Source: CAMCYM01 sp041191165 | GTDB taxonomy: Bacteria; Bacteroidota; Bacteroidia; Flavobacteriales_D; Sanyastnellaceae | Assembly (NCBI GenBank): GCA_041191165.1 | Contig: JBEEPJ010000048.1 | Coordinates: 1-12,053 of the forward strand | Length of the DNA stretch: 12,053 nucleotides | Direction: 5' to 3' | Part shown: positions 5,876-12,053 of the stretch, piece after piece | Layout: every line of letters starts with the position of its first letter | Numbering within the stretch: the first letter of the stretch is position 1 | Program-made: the position numbers and the translations under genes | Notes under the pieces: generated by a model | What the model was told of the DNA's origin: nothing | The model's database searches: none | The model's input: only the letters and a program-made list of their open reading frames with translations

Positions 5876-6667
5876 ATGGATATGTTGGGGATGCTGGGTT
5901 TGGCCTTGAACGCCGCGCGGCAGGGTGCGAGGGTGCTGCTGGCGCACATGGACCGGCCGGACGACGAGCTGGTCATCCGCGCCAAGCGCGACGGCACGCC
6001 GGTTTCCGCCGCCGACATGGCGTCGCATCGGGCCATTGAGGTCGCGCTCGCGCCGTCGGGCATCCCGGTCATCAGCGAGGAGGGCGAGTTGCCGCCGTAC
6101 GCGGTGCGCAAGCTGTGGCCGTACTACTGGCTCGTGGATCCGCTCGATGGCACGGCGTCGTTCCTGCAGCAGCGGAGCGGCTTTGCGGTGAACATCGCGC
6201 TCTGCGGTCCGGATGGGCCCATCATCGGGGTGGTGGCGGATCCGCTCGAGGGAGTCGTGTACTCGGGTTCGCCGGTTTTTGGAGGCCAAACCCATTCCCT
6301 CCACCCCGCCCCCAGCGCCTCCGGAATCCCCCTCCGACCCCTCCCCCCTGCCCGGCCGTATCGCCTCCTGGCGAGCAGCACCGAACGGGCCTCCCTCGAG
6401 GAACTCCTCCCGCCCCATCTGCTGCCGTCGGCGCCCGACGACTTCGTGGTGACCCGGATGAGCGGCGCCCAAAAGTTCTGCCACATCGCCGCCGGCCGCG
6501 CCGATCTCCACAGCCGCACAGGTCCTTACATGGAGTGGGACTGCGCCGCCGGGGACGGCCTGCTCCGCGCCCAGGGGCTCTCCGTCATCGATCGGCACAC
6601 CGGCGCCCCCCTCCGCTACAACTCCCCCACCCTCCTCGTCCAGGGCCTCTGGGTCTCACGGGTCTGA
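5876..6667 (+). CDS. Inositol monophosphatase-superfamily phosphatase, CysQ-like 3'(2'),5'-bisphosphate nucleotidase
   Basis: The protein has 263 residues, normal for CysQ. Metal-site motifs are in family order: KRDGTPVSAADMAS (37-50), VISEEGE (65-71; Glu68/Glu69), WLVDPLDGTASF (85-96; Asp88 and Asp91) and YMEWDCAAGDGLLRAQG (218-234; Asp222). The EWD-AAG and PLDGT-F spacing is closest to CysQ, which hydrolyses adenosine 3',5'-bisphosphate to AMP in sulfate assimilation and nucleotide recycling with Mg2+. A plain inositol- or fructose-bisphosphate phosphatase is possible. A Pro-rich stretch (143-161, encoded by a C-rich tract) separates the two halves. The start at 5876 is favoured by the -7-like box 4 nt upstream; in-frame ATGs at 5882 and 5891 are alternatives. 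No sulfur genes flank it. Confidence 0.85.
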   Translation: MDMLGMLGLALNAARQGARVLLAHMDRPDDELVIRAKRDGTPVSAADMASHRAIEVALAPSGIPVISEEGELPPYAVRKLWPYYWLVDPLDGTASFLQQRSGFAVNIALCGPDGPIIGVVADPLEGVVYSGSPVFGGQTHSLHPAPSASGIPLRPLPPARPYRLLASSTERASLEELLPPHLLPSAPDDFVVTRMSGAQKFCHIAAGRADLHSRTGPYMEWDCAAGDGLLRAQGLSVIDRHTGAPLRYNSPTLLVQGLWVSRV

Positions 6668-7041
6668 CCCCCTCCCGCGGGCCGGGGAGAAGGGAGAATA
6701 GAGAAGGGAGAAGCGCTCAGTCCCGCTTCACCTTGCAGTCCGGGGGGAATGTCGGCGATGCCGTTGCCCTTGAGGTGCAACTTTTGCAGGGTCGGCGCCT
6801 GGCAGACCACCACGGGGAAGGCCATGAGCGCGTTGCCGTCTTGCAATAGCGTTTTCAGGGCCGTCATCGATCCGATGGTATCGGGCACCTCGGCCGTAGG
6901 GTTGAGCCATTCGGATTTTTGCAGCCCCGCAGCCCCAACCCCCATCGGCCCCTCCCAGTCCACCGGGCCATCTCCCGCTCCTGCGGCACGGTGGGGCGTT
7001 CGAGGTGTTCGAATTTGGCCTCGGAAAAAAGCGCCCGGCAT
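6616..7041 (-). pseudogene. Decayed leucine-rich-repeat protein gene (remnant)
   Basis: The frame opening at the ATG at 7041 contains LRR units: TALKTLLQDGNALMAFP (residues 60-76) and TLQKLHLKGNGIADIPPGL (84-102) fit LxxLxLxxNxLxxLP with exact spacing, after a degenerate unit ending EVPDTIG. These map to about 6736-6924. The first 40 residues look unnatural. Instead, another frame starting at a TTG at 7052 gives protein-like sequence (ALFSEAKFEHLERPTVPQ), so a frameshift near 6960 is likely. After the LRR part the frame runs into the purine-rich repeat and a non-family tail, overlapping the 3' end of the convergent phosphatase gene by 52 bp. A good AGGAGG sits at 7058-7053, unusual here. It follows rsgA by 21 nt. 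It might still be a short expressed protein. This is all that is seen in the 395-bp gap 6668-7062 besides the repeat. Confidence 0.5.
6684..6713. repeat. Purine-rich dispersed repeat, copy 2
   Basis: The sequence repeats a GAGAAGGGAGAA unit twice (6687-6698 and 6701-6712 region). It shares a 15-bp exact match and 26 of 30 positions with 286-315. It lies just after the phosphatase stop and at the 3' end of the LRR homology, where it appears to have replaced or followed the lost end of that gene. Confidence 0.6.
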
Positions 7042-7062
7042 GCAATGTTCAACCTCCTTGCC

Positions 7063-8010
7063 TTACTTCCGCCAGCCGTCGTCCTCGAAGTGGTCGAAGA
7101 GGTCGATGTAGTTTGCGTAGCGTTCTTGGGCCACGTCGCCCGTCTCCACCCCCTCGCGCACGGCGCACTGCGGCTCGTGGCGGTGGGTGCAGTTGTGGAA
7201 CTTGCATTGGGGGAGCAGCGCGAACATCTCCGGGAAGTGATGGTGGAGGGATTCGCGCTGGATTTGGACTAGCCCGAAGCCCTTAATGCCCGGCGTGTCA
7301 ATGATATACCCCCCGCCGGGCAGGGGGAACATCTCCGCGAAGGTGGTGGTGTGGCGGCCCTTGCTGTGCGCGTCGGAGAGGGCGCCGGTCTTGAGCTCCA
7401 CGCCAGGCAAGAGGCGGCTGATGAGGGTGCTCTTGCCCACGCCCGAGGCCCCCGAGACGAGGTGGACGCCGCCGACCAACTCCCGCGCCCAGTCCTCGAC
7501 GCCTTCCCCGGTGCGCGCGGACAGCAGCCGGGTGGCATAACCGGCGGTGGCGTAGACGTCCTGCAGGTAGGCCAGGCGCTCCCGGTCCTCCTCTTCCATC
7601 AACTCGTCCGCCTTGTTGAAAAGGAGGGTCACCGGCACCCCGAAGGCGTGGGCGGCCACCAGGAAGCGATCGACGAAGCCCGTGGCGGTCTCCGGCAGGG
7701 TGCAGGAGAGCACGAGCCAAGCGTGGTCGAGGTTCGCGGCCACCACGTGGGTCGCCCGGGACAGGTTCACCGACCGCCGAACGATGGCGTTGCGCCGGGG
7801 GAGGATGGCCGTGATGACGCCCTGCTCCTCGCCCTCCGGGCTCCAGCGCACCCGGTCCCCTACCGCCACCGGGTTCGTGGACCGATCCCCCGCGAGCCGC
7901 AGTTTGCCCGCGGTGCGGCATGCCACCACCTGGCCCGGCTCCACCTCCACGTCATACCACGACCCCGTGGACCGCAGCACGAGCCCGTCGCCCCCCCCGC
8001 TCCCACTCAA
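7063..8010 (-). CDS. rsgA: Ribosome small subunit-dependent GTPase A (circularly permuted GTPase)
   Basis: The protein has 315 residues, normal for RsgA. It has an N-terminal OB-fold (GLVLRSTGSWYDV through VAVGDRVRW, about 9-56), then a permuted GTPase with motif order G4-G1-G2-G3: NKAD (132-135), P-loop SGASGVGKST (186-195), SKGRHTTT (216-223), DTPG (238-241). The C-terminal zinc site is C269, C274, H276 and C282. RsgA helps late maturation of the 30S subunit. The start is uncertain. A TTG at 8010 overlaps the ABC ATPase stop (TTGA) and gives an odd Gly/Ser-rich leader with a G8 tract; a GTG at 7980 would give 305 residues but remove the first strand residues GLV. TTG is preferred because the family alignment needs the GLVxxSTGSWY strand. 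It is translationally coupled to the ATPase gene. Confidence 0.95.
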   Translation of the reverse strand: MSGSGGGDGLVLRSTGSWYDVEVEPGQVVACRTAGKLRLAGDRSTNPVAVGDRVRWSPEGEEQGVITAILPRRNAIVRRSVNLSRATHVVAANLDHAWLVLSCTLPETATGFVDRFLVAAHAFGVPVTLLFNKADELMEEEDRERLAYLQDVYATAGYATRLLSARTGEGVEDWARELVGGVHLVSGASGVGKSTLISRLLPGVELKTGALSDAHSKGRHTTTFAEMFPLPGGGYIIDTPGIKGFGLVQIQRESLHHHFPEMFALLPQCKFHNCTHRHEPQCAVREGVETGDVAQERYANYIDLFDHFEDDGWRK

Positions 8011-8705
8011 GCCGTCGCCGCTTTGAACGCCGCCTCCAGGCCGCCCGGCTGGGCCGCCAGCTCCGCCGTCACCCCTTCCGACACCAACTCGCCCCGGCGG
8101 ATGAACACCACCCGGTCGCACATCGCCTCGACCTCCTGCATGATGTGCGTGCTGAGAATCACCGTCCGCCGCTGCCCCACATTGCGAATCAACTGCCTGA
8201 TTTCCACGAGTTGATGCGGATCCAGACCGGACGTAGGCTCGTCGAGGATGAGCACTTCCGGTTCATGCAGCAGGGCTTGTGCCAAACCCACCCGCTGCCG
8301 ATATCCTTTCGACAGCTGTCCGATTTCTTTATGGGCTTCAGGGGTCAACCCCACAGCCTCCACCACCCGCTCCACGGCTGCTGCCGCATGGGGCACCCGG
8401 TGCATCCCCGCCACGAAGGCGAGGTATTCCCGCACGTACATCTCGGTGTGCAGCGGATTGTGCTCGGGCAGGTAGCCCACGCGCTTGCGCGTCTCCTCGG
8501 GATGGGTTTCTACCGAAAAACCGCACACCTCCACGCTCCCCTCGCTCGGCGGCAGGTACCCCGTGATCAGTCGCATCAGGGTCGACTTCCCGGCGCCATT
8601 GGGCCCCAACAACCCCAATACCTGCCCTGTCGGCACCTCGAGGTTCACCCCTTTCAACGCCCACTGCTCCCCAAACCGCTTCGAGACATTTTGAATCCGG
8701 ATCAT
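8007..8705 (-). CDS. ABC transporter ATP-binding protein, GldA-like
   Basis: The 232-residue ATPase has Walker A GPNGAGKST (34-42), signature LSKGYRQRVG (131-140), Walker B VLILDEP (151-157), D-loop SGLDP and H-loop His187. The Q-loop region reads VGYLPEHNPLHTEMYVREYL, with Glu81 at the usual Gln position. This YLPEHNPL form is characteristic of GldA, the ATPase of the GldAFG transporter linked to gliding in Bacteroidota. GldA is usually about 300 residues; this one stops soon after the H-loop domain, lacking the C-terminal extension, and no permease gene is adjacent. It may therefore be a shortened GldA or a related exporter ATPase. It overlaps rsgA by 4 nt. The start is supported by a perfect -7 box 4 nt upstream. 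Confidence 0.85.
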   Translation of the reverse strand: MIRIQNVSKRFGEQWALKGVNLEVPTGQVLGLLGPNGAGKSTLMRLITGYLPPSEGSVEVCGFSVETHPEETRKRVGYLPEHNPLHTEMYVREYLAFVAGMHRVPHAAAAVERVVEAVGLTPEAHKEIGQLSKGYRQRVGLAQALLHEPEVLILDEPTSGLDPHQLVEIRQLIRNVGQRRTVILSTHIMQEVEAMCDRVVFIRRGELVSEGVTAELAAQPGGLEAAFKAATA

Positions 8706-8709
8706 GCCC

Positions 8710-8717
8710 CAAAGTTA
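8710..8717 (-). promoter_or_regulatory. Perfect -7 box of the ABC ATPase-rsgA operon, leaderless geometry
   Basis: The minus strand reads TAACTTTG, a full match to TAnnTTTG, then GGGC and the ATG at 8705-8703. The A of ATG would be at or next to +1. No TTG was found at the -33 distance. The 92-nt gap to the upstream glycosyltransferase makes an independent promoter plausible. Confidence 0.55.
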
Positions 8718-8797
8718 ACCGCTGACCCGGTTCACCCCTGTGAGGAAGGTCCAATACTCGCCCATGGGCAACCCCAAGAAACATAGCCATTTTCGAA

Positions 8798-9784
8798 TCA
8801 TTGGGGCAAAAGGTAATGCTTCATGTAAGCAAGTGATTGATAATCTGATGGGTAAAATCCCGGCAGCGCTCCCCATTCCAAGGAACCCATCTTCTTCGCC
8901 AGGGAGCACCAAGCCACAAAAAGTGTTGCCTTCCATGCCCTTGAATTCAGGGCATTTGTGCGTTCGTTTGCCTCCAACAAGCCCATAACCCAGGTTCTTA
9001 ACCCGTTCCAATTCACCTGTCCCTGCGGCAATTCTCCCGGGGCAGCAAACAGCATCTTGTGGAGTTTGAAATCCTCGTTGCTGACGTTCATTTGGAGAAG
9101 ACGACCAAGATAGTCCCGCTGGGCAACTTGCATCGATGTGAGATGATTGTCAGCGTGAGCCGTGGTTTCATTTGAATCGTGCCGCCGATAATGAAGCAAA
9201 GGCGCCGTCAAGTTGGAAAATCTCACCCCTTGCTCGAGCATCTCAATCCAAAGTCTGTAGTCCTCCGCAGGCCCTGTTCTGTAAGGGATTTTCTTGAAAA
9301 CCTCCGCTCGCCCCATGACCGTCGGGTGAATCATGACGCAACGGAACAGCATTTCACAGGCGATAAAATCATGGTATTCAGGGCGCTTCAGGGGCCTGAC
9401 CACCCGTCCGGTGGCATCCATTTCTCGGGCTCCTGTGCCCAGCACATCGATGCCAGGATGCTTTTTGAGATAGGCCAACTGGCGGGCAAACCGATCCGGC
9501 GAACAAATGTCATCCGCATCCATTCGCGCAATCCAAGAACCCCGGGCCTCGGCGACCCCCCAATTCAAAGCATGCACCAGTCCCTGATTGCGTTCGCTCG
9601 ACAACAACCGGAGGCGTACGTCTCGGATTTGCTCCAAAAGCTCGGCGCTCCCATCCGTCGACCCATCGTTGATGACGATGAGTTCAAAATCGGTAAAGGT
9701 TTGGCCTAAAACACTCTGAATCGCTTCGGAAAGAAACGCTTCCCCATTGTGCACGGGCAAAATGACGCTAATCAGGGGGTTCAT
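8798..9784 (-). CDS. Glycosyltransferase family 2 (GT-A fold)
   Basis: The protein has 328 residues. The GT2 domain is clear: start ISVILPVHNGEAFLSEAI, VINDGSTDGS (37-46; Asp40 binds the nucleotide), MDADD (88-92; DxD metal site) and AEDYRLWIEM (173-182; the ED catalytic-base motif), followed by LHYRRHDSNET (197-207), common in rhamnosyl- and galactosyl-type GT2 enzymes. No membrane span is evident. It transfers a sugar, identity unknown, probably onto a lipid-linked surface glycan. It lies 51 nt downstream of another GT2 gene, in the same direction. A weak -7-like TTCCTTTG (9809-9802) could give it its own promoter. Base composition is less GC-rich than in the genes to its left. Confidence 0.9.
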   Translation of the reverse strand: MNPLISVILPVHNGEAFLSEAIQSVLGQTFTDFELIVINDGSTDGSAELLEQIRDVRLRLLSSERNQGLVHALNWGVAEARGSWIARMDADDICSPDRFARQLAYLKKHPGIDVLGTGAREMDATGRVVRPLKRPEYHDFIACEMLFRCVMIHPTVMGRAEVFKKIPYRTGPAEDYRLWIEMLEQGVRFSNLTAPLLHYRRHDSNETTAHADNHLTSMQVAQRDYLGRLLQMNVSNEDFKLHKMLFAAPGELPQGQVNWNGLRTWVMGLLEANERTNALNSRAWKATLFVAWCSLAKKMGSLEWGALPGFYPSDYQSLAYMKHYLLPQ

Positions 9785-9835
9785 TGTGGGAATGGAGGAT
9801 TCAAAGGAATCAACGAAACAGGGATCCCCTGGGTT

Positions 9836-10750
9836 TCATTCCAAACTGGCCGTGTAGAGAATGGCCGCCCGCTTGGCCGCCTTGCGAAAGGTGTCGATCC
9901 ACCAGTTTTCCTTGTAATAATCCCGCTGGGCCAACAACTTGAGTCCGTTGACCGAAGCACTCACAACGGTCAGCGCAAGACCCGTTATGAGTACCGCCGT
10001 GAGATAACCGGGGTTGCGTGGGACTTTGCCCGAGCGGACTCGGTCGCGCCCCAGCGCCCATCCCGAGGCGATCTGCCAGGAGACGTTGAGGCGTTCAGCG
10101 TTCACCACATGGTCCATCTTCAGCGCCGGTTCAAACCAGATGGCCATCCCCGCGGCCTGGATTTCCCGCTGCAACTCGGTTTCCTCTCCGTATCCGACCA
10201 AGTTGCCCCGCATGCCCAAGTTGGGGTCAAACGTGCCAAATCGCTCGAAAACAGACCGATGCACACAGAAATTGCACCCCGTCAAGAACCTCCCCTTGGG
10301 CAATACCCTCCGCACGGGGTAGCGCAGGTCGCTGGAAGCGTAATGGTCCTTGAACCAGCGGGGTTGGCCATAGTGATACCATGGGGCAAATGTTCCTCCA
10401 AAAACCAAGGGCTTCACCTCCTCGATACAGGCCAGCGCACGTTCGATGAAATCCGGCGCCACCTTGGCGTCGTCGTCAATGAAATAAATCCAATCGCTCT
10501 GGGCCTCTTCGATGCCCCGATTGCGGGCGTGGCTAAGACCTTGTTTTTCCTCCCGCACCACGCGCAACCCCTGCACGCGCCCCACATGGGATGCCACCAC
10601 TTCCTGGGTGCGATCGGTGCATTTGTTGTCGATGACCACTACTTCGAAATCTCCCTCTTTTCCCCGGAGAGCTGCACAGGCGAGCAGGCAGTGATGCAAT
10701 AGCTCAGCACGGTTGTAGGTGCAAATCACGAGGGAGACGACTGGACGCAT
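9836..10750 (-). CDS. Glycosyltransferase family 2, second copy, with C-terminal membrane segment
   Basis: The protein has 304 residues. GT2 motifs are VVSLVICTYNRAELL (4-18), VVIDNKCTDRT (38-48), GLSHARNRGIEEA (71-83), YFIDDDAKV (89-97; DDD metal site) and GYGEETELQREI (187-198; catalytic-base region). Residues about 248-270 are hydrophobic (TAVLITGLALTVVSASV) and look like one membrane helix near the C-terminus, anchoring the enzyme to the inner membrane. The HARNRG and GEETEL motifs suit the GT2 subgroup found in surface-polysaccharide loci. Donor and acceptor are unknown. The gap to the upstream methyltransferase-like gene is only 16 nt, yet it contains a promoter-like box exactly 4 nt from the ATG. 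Confidence 0.9.
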   Translation of the reverse strand: MRPVVSLVICTYNRAELLHHCLLACAALRGKEGDFEVVVIDNKCTDRTQEVVASHVGRVQGLRVVREEKQGLSHARNRGIEEAQSDWIYFIDDDAKVAPDFIERALACIEEVKPLVFGGTFAPWYHYGQPRWFKDHYASSDLRYPVRRVLPKGRFLTGCNFCVHRSVFERFGTFDPNLGMRGNLVGYGEETELQREIQAAGMAIWFEPALKMDHVVNAERLNVSWQIASGWALGRDRVRSGKVPRNPGYLTAVLITGLALTVVSASVNGLKLLAQRDYYKENWWIDTFRKAAKRAAILYTASLE

Positions 10751-10754
10751 GGGG

Positions 10755-10762
10755 CGAAGTTA
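10755..10762 (-). promoter_or_regulatory. -7-like box before the second GT2 gene, leaderless geometry
   Basis: The minus strand reads TAACTTCG, one mismatch from TAnnTTTG, then CCCC and the ATG at 10750. The box lies within the 16-nt gap after the preceding stop codon, so this gene could be transcribed both by read-through and from its own leaderless start. Confidence 0.4.
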
Positions 10763-10766
10763 GGCG

Positions 10767-11495
10767 TCAATTGGTGCGAAATCCCAGCCAAACCCGAGCC
10801 GAATCCCAAGAAACCACCCGGCCGGATTGGGCCACAAAGCGCTCAAATGCGTCCCATTCATAAAAAGGATTCCCATGAGTTTCCGGAAGGTGCGGCTGTC
10901 TGCTATCGATAAGGCCCACCCCCCAATCGGTGTCCACGATGCGGGCTTCCCACTGTCCTTCCCATTGGTACCTGTGGAAGGCCTTCCAGGTGGTTCCGTT
11001 CCATAAAGTATCCGCCAATAGATCGCGGTTGAAGTCCTCCCGCGCGAAGCGGTGTGCCGGGGGGAGGACATCATGAACGACCACCACCCCTCCGGGGGAT
11101 AGTATACCGAGGGCATTTTCGATGTCCCGCCAGCATTGTTCTGCCCGGTGCAGGCCATCGATGAAGATGACATCAAAAGTGCTTCCAGGGTGTTCTGCCG
11201 CCCAATGGGCGAAGAATGCATCGCTGGTCATGACGAAGTCCACAGGATTCGCGCGAAACTCCAGCCCGGGATCGACTGAGGCTTTGCGGGCACATGCGAT
11301 TCGGTTGAAGTTGTCGTCTGGATTTCGAACCCCTATCTCGAGGTATGACACATAACCCCGTTCCGATATCAACGTGTTGATGATTTCCGTTCGAGACGGC
11401 TTCTTTGCGTTTGCATCTCGTATAATTCGCTGTCCCTCCCCCACCATTCGCAGCGCCTGCGCTCCGTTCCAGAGCATCCGATAGATGATTCCCAT
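10767..11495 (-). CDS. Class I SAM-dependent methyltransferase-like protein
   Basis: The protein has 242 residues with a Rossmann-type layout. Motif I is YLEIGVRNPDDNFNRI (51-66), followed by ASVDPG (72-77) at the acidic end of strand 2, TSDAFF (90-95), FDVIFIDGLHRAEQ (107-120) and ILSPGGVVVVHDVLPP (131-146). This is the pattern of the Methyltransf_24-like proteins often found in Bacteroidota polysaccharide loci. Motif I keeps only the first glycine of the usual ExGxxxG, with Pro-Asp-Asp following, so SAM binding is not certain. The product may methylate a sugar hydroxyl or have another role. It lies between two glycosyltransferase genes, 49 nt after one and 16 nt before the next, and is probably part of the same transcript. 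No promoter box is visible upstream. Confidence 0.8.
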   Translation of the reverse strand: MGIIYRMLWNGAQALRMVGEGQRIIRDANAKKPSRTEIINTLISERGYVSYLEIGVRNPDDNFNRIACARKASVDPGLEFRANPVDFVMTSDAFFAHWAAEHPGSTFDVIFIDGLHRAEQCWRDIENALGILSPGGVVVVHDVLPPAHRFAREDFNRDLLADTLWNGTTWKAFHRYQWEGQWEARIVDTDWGVGLIDSRQPHLPETHGNPFYEWDAFERFVAQSGRVVSWDSARVWLGFRTN

Positions 11496-11544
11496 TTCAA
11501 TTCGTTAACCCCGCGAAATACGGGAATCGGGTCCAATTGTTTCG

Positions 11545-12053
11545 CTATTTGGATGGGAGTGGCGCCTGGGGAACCACCTTTTGCTGGTCCTGGAATTGGC
11601 GCTGCTCCCGGGTCCACAACCCATCTCTCCCTGCCAGGAATGCGCGCAGTGCCCTTTTGCGCTGACGCTTCAACCTCAAATTGAACCCGATCCAGTAGGG
11701 CAAGCGCAAGAGTGCTTTGAAAGTCAAATTCCGTAAGATGAGCTTCTGCTTCTCTCTGGAGCGGGAGCGACCCGCTTGGGCGTCGAGAAGGGCTGTCCAG
11801 TCCTGTTGACCTTCCTTGCCCCACTCGCGGTCCCACAACAAGCCCGCGGCCCACGTTCGATCCCAAATGAATTTCTGGTCTTGTTGGTGATAGTGCCAGA
11901 GGGGATGCTGAAATCCGTAGGCAAGGTTTTTCCCCTTGAGTAGCGCCTGATGCGCCCAGCCCACATCCTCTCCAAAAAGTACGTCTGGGAATGGGATTTC
12001 CTCCAGCGCCTCGCGTCGATACAATGCGTTGACATTGTCCCATTTGCTGGCCC
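11545..12053 (-). CDS. Glycosyltransferase family 2, C-terminal part (5' end outside the window)
   Basis: The frame is open to the window edge, and 168 residues before the TAG at 11547-11545 can be read. The visible part begins ASKWDNVNALYRREALEEI, then FPDVLFGEDVGWAHQALLKG and HPLWHYHQQD. The DNVN-YRRE, F-EDV-WA and HYH blocks are the second half of the catalytic domain of rhamnosyltransferase-like GT2 enzymes: acceptor-side helix, ED base motif, then the metal-binding His. The C-terminus is a basic helical tail (KRQRKRALRAF). The internal TTG at 12024 is not the real start, because homologous sequence continues upstream. The sugar is unknown. With the methyltransferase-like and two GT2 genes it forms a surface-glycan cluster. 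Confidence 0.8.
   Translation of the reverse strand, partial: ASKWDNVNALYRREALEEIPFPDVLFGEDVGWAHQALLKGKNLAYGFQHPLWHYHQQDQKFIWDRTWAAGLLWDREWGKEGQQDWTALLDAQAGRSRSREKQKLILRNLTFKALLRLPYWIGFNLRLKRQRKRALRAFLAGRDGLWTREQRQFQDQQKVVPQAPLPSK

Noticed and set aside
5726..6598. Upstream extension of the TonB-receptor reading frame to 1,090 residues
   Set aside because: The frame is open only because the opposite strand is a GC-rich real gene (the phosphatase). The extension lacks protein-like features, would cross the riboswitch, and the signal peptide begins near 5725.
6672..6689. CTCCC...GGGAG inverted repeat after the phosphatase stop as a terminator
   Set aside because: Only a 5-bp stem with a purine-rich tail and no T-run. 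The sequence is explained by the G/A-rich repeat and C-rich tract.
7351..8214. 287-residue plus-strand open frame
   Set aside because: It is antisense to rsgA and the end of the ABC ATPase, both with unmistakable motifs.

Overview
The window looks like a chromosomal segment from a high-GC member of the Bacteroidota. The evidence is a TonB-dependent receptor of a typical Bacteroidota type under a TPP riboswitch, a bacterial geranylgeranylglyceryl-phosphate (GGGP) synthase, a GldA-like ABC ATPase, almost no Shine-Dalgarno sequences, and several matches to the Bacteroidota -7 promoter box (TAnnTTTG). No tRNA, rRNA, CRISPR array, transposase or phage gene was seen.

Layout. At the left edge is the first 20 codons of carB on the minus strand, divergent from a plus-strand cluster: an alpha/beta hydrolase (204-1130), GGGP synthase (1127-1861, ATGA overlap) and a GT4-type glycosyltransferase (1884-3281). 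Convergent to this is a thiamin-type TonB-dependent outer-membrane receptor (3326-5725, minus), with a TPP riboswitch (about 5757-5837) in its leader. Divergent from the riboswitch is a CysQ/inositol-monophosphatase-family phosphatase (5876-6667, plus). The stretch 6668-7062 holds a purine-rich repeat and a decayed leucine-rich-repeat gene. From there to the right end everything is on the minus strand. Read in the direction of transcription, these are a glycosyltransferase cut by the window edge, a methyltransferase-like protein, two GT2 glycosyltransferases, a GldA-like ATPase, rsgA (overlapping the ATPase gene by 4 nt) and the LRR remnant.

How the genes work together. The glycosyltransferase/methyltransferase genes (8798-12053) look like the end of a surface-polysaccharide locus and are visibly less GC-rich than the rest. 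The ATPase and rsgA form a coupled housekeeping pair. The receptor is probably the thiamin uptake step and is switched off by TPP. The hydrolase, GGGP synthase and GT4 enzyme may act on a common lipid, but that is inference.

The most interesting signals are regulatory. Four genes have a -7-like box exactly 4 nt before the ATG, which predicts leaderless mRNAs. Downstream of the TPP aptamer, an 8-bp helix using the P5 strand competes with a 5-bp hairpin just before the receptor start codon. That is a ready-made translational switch.
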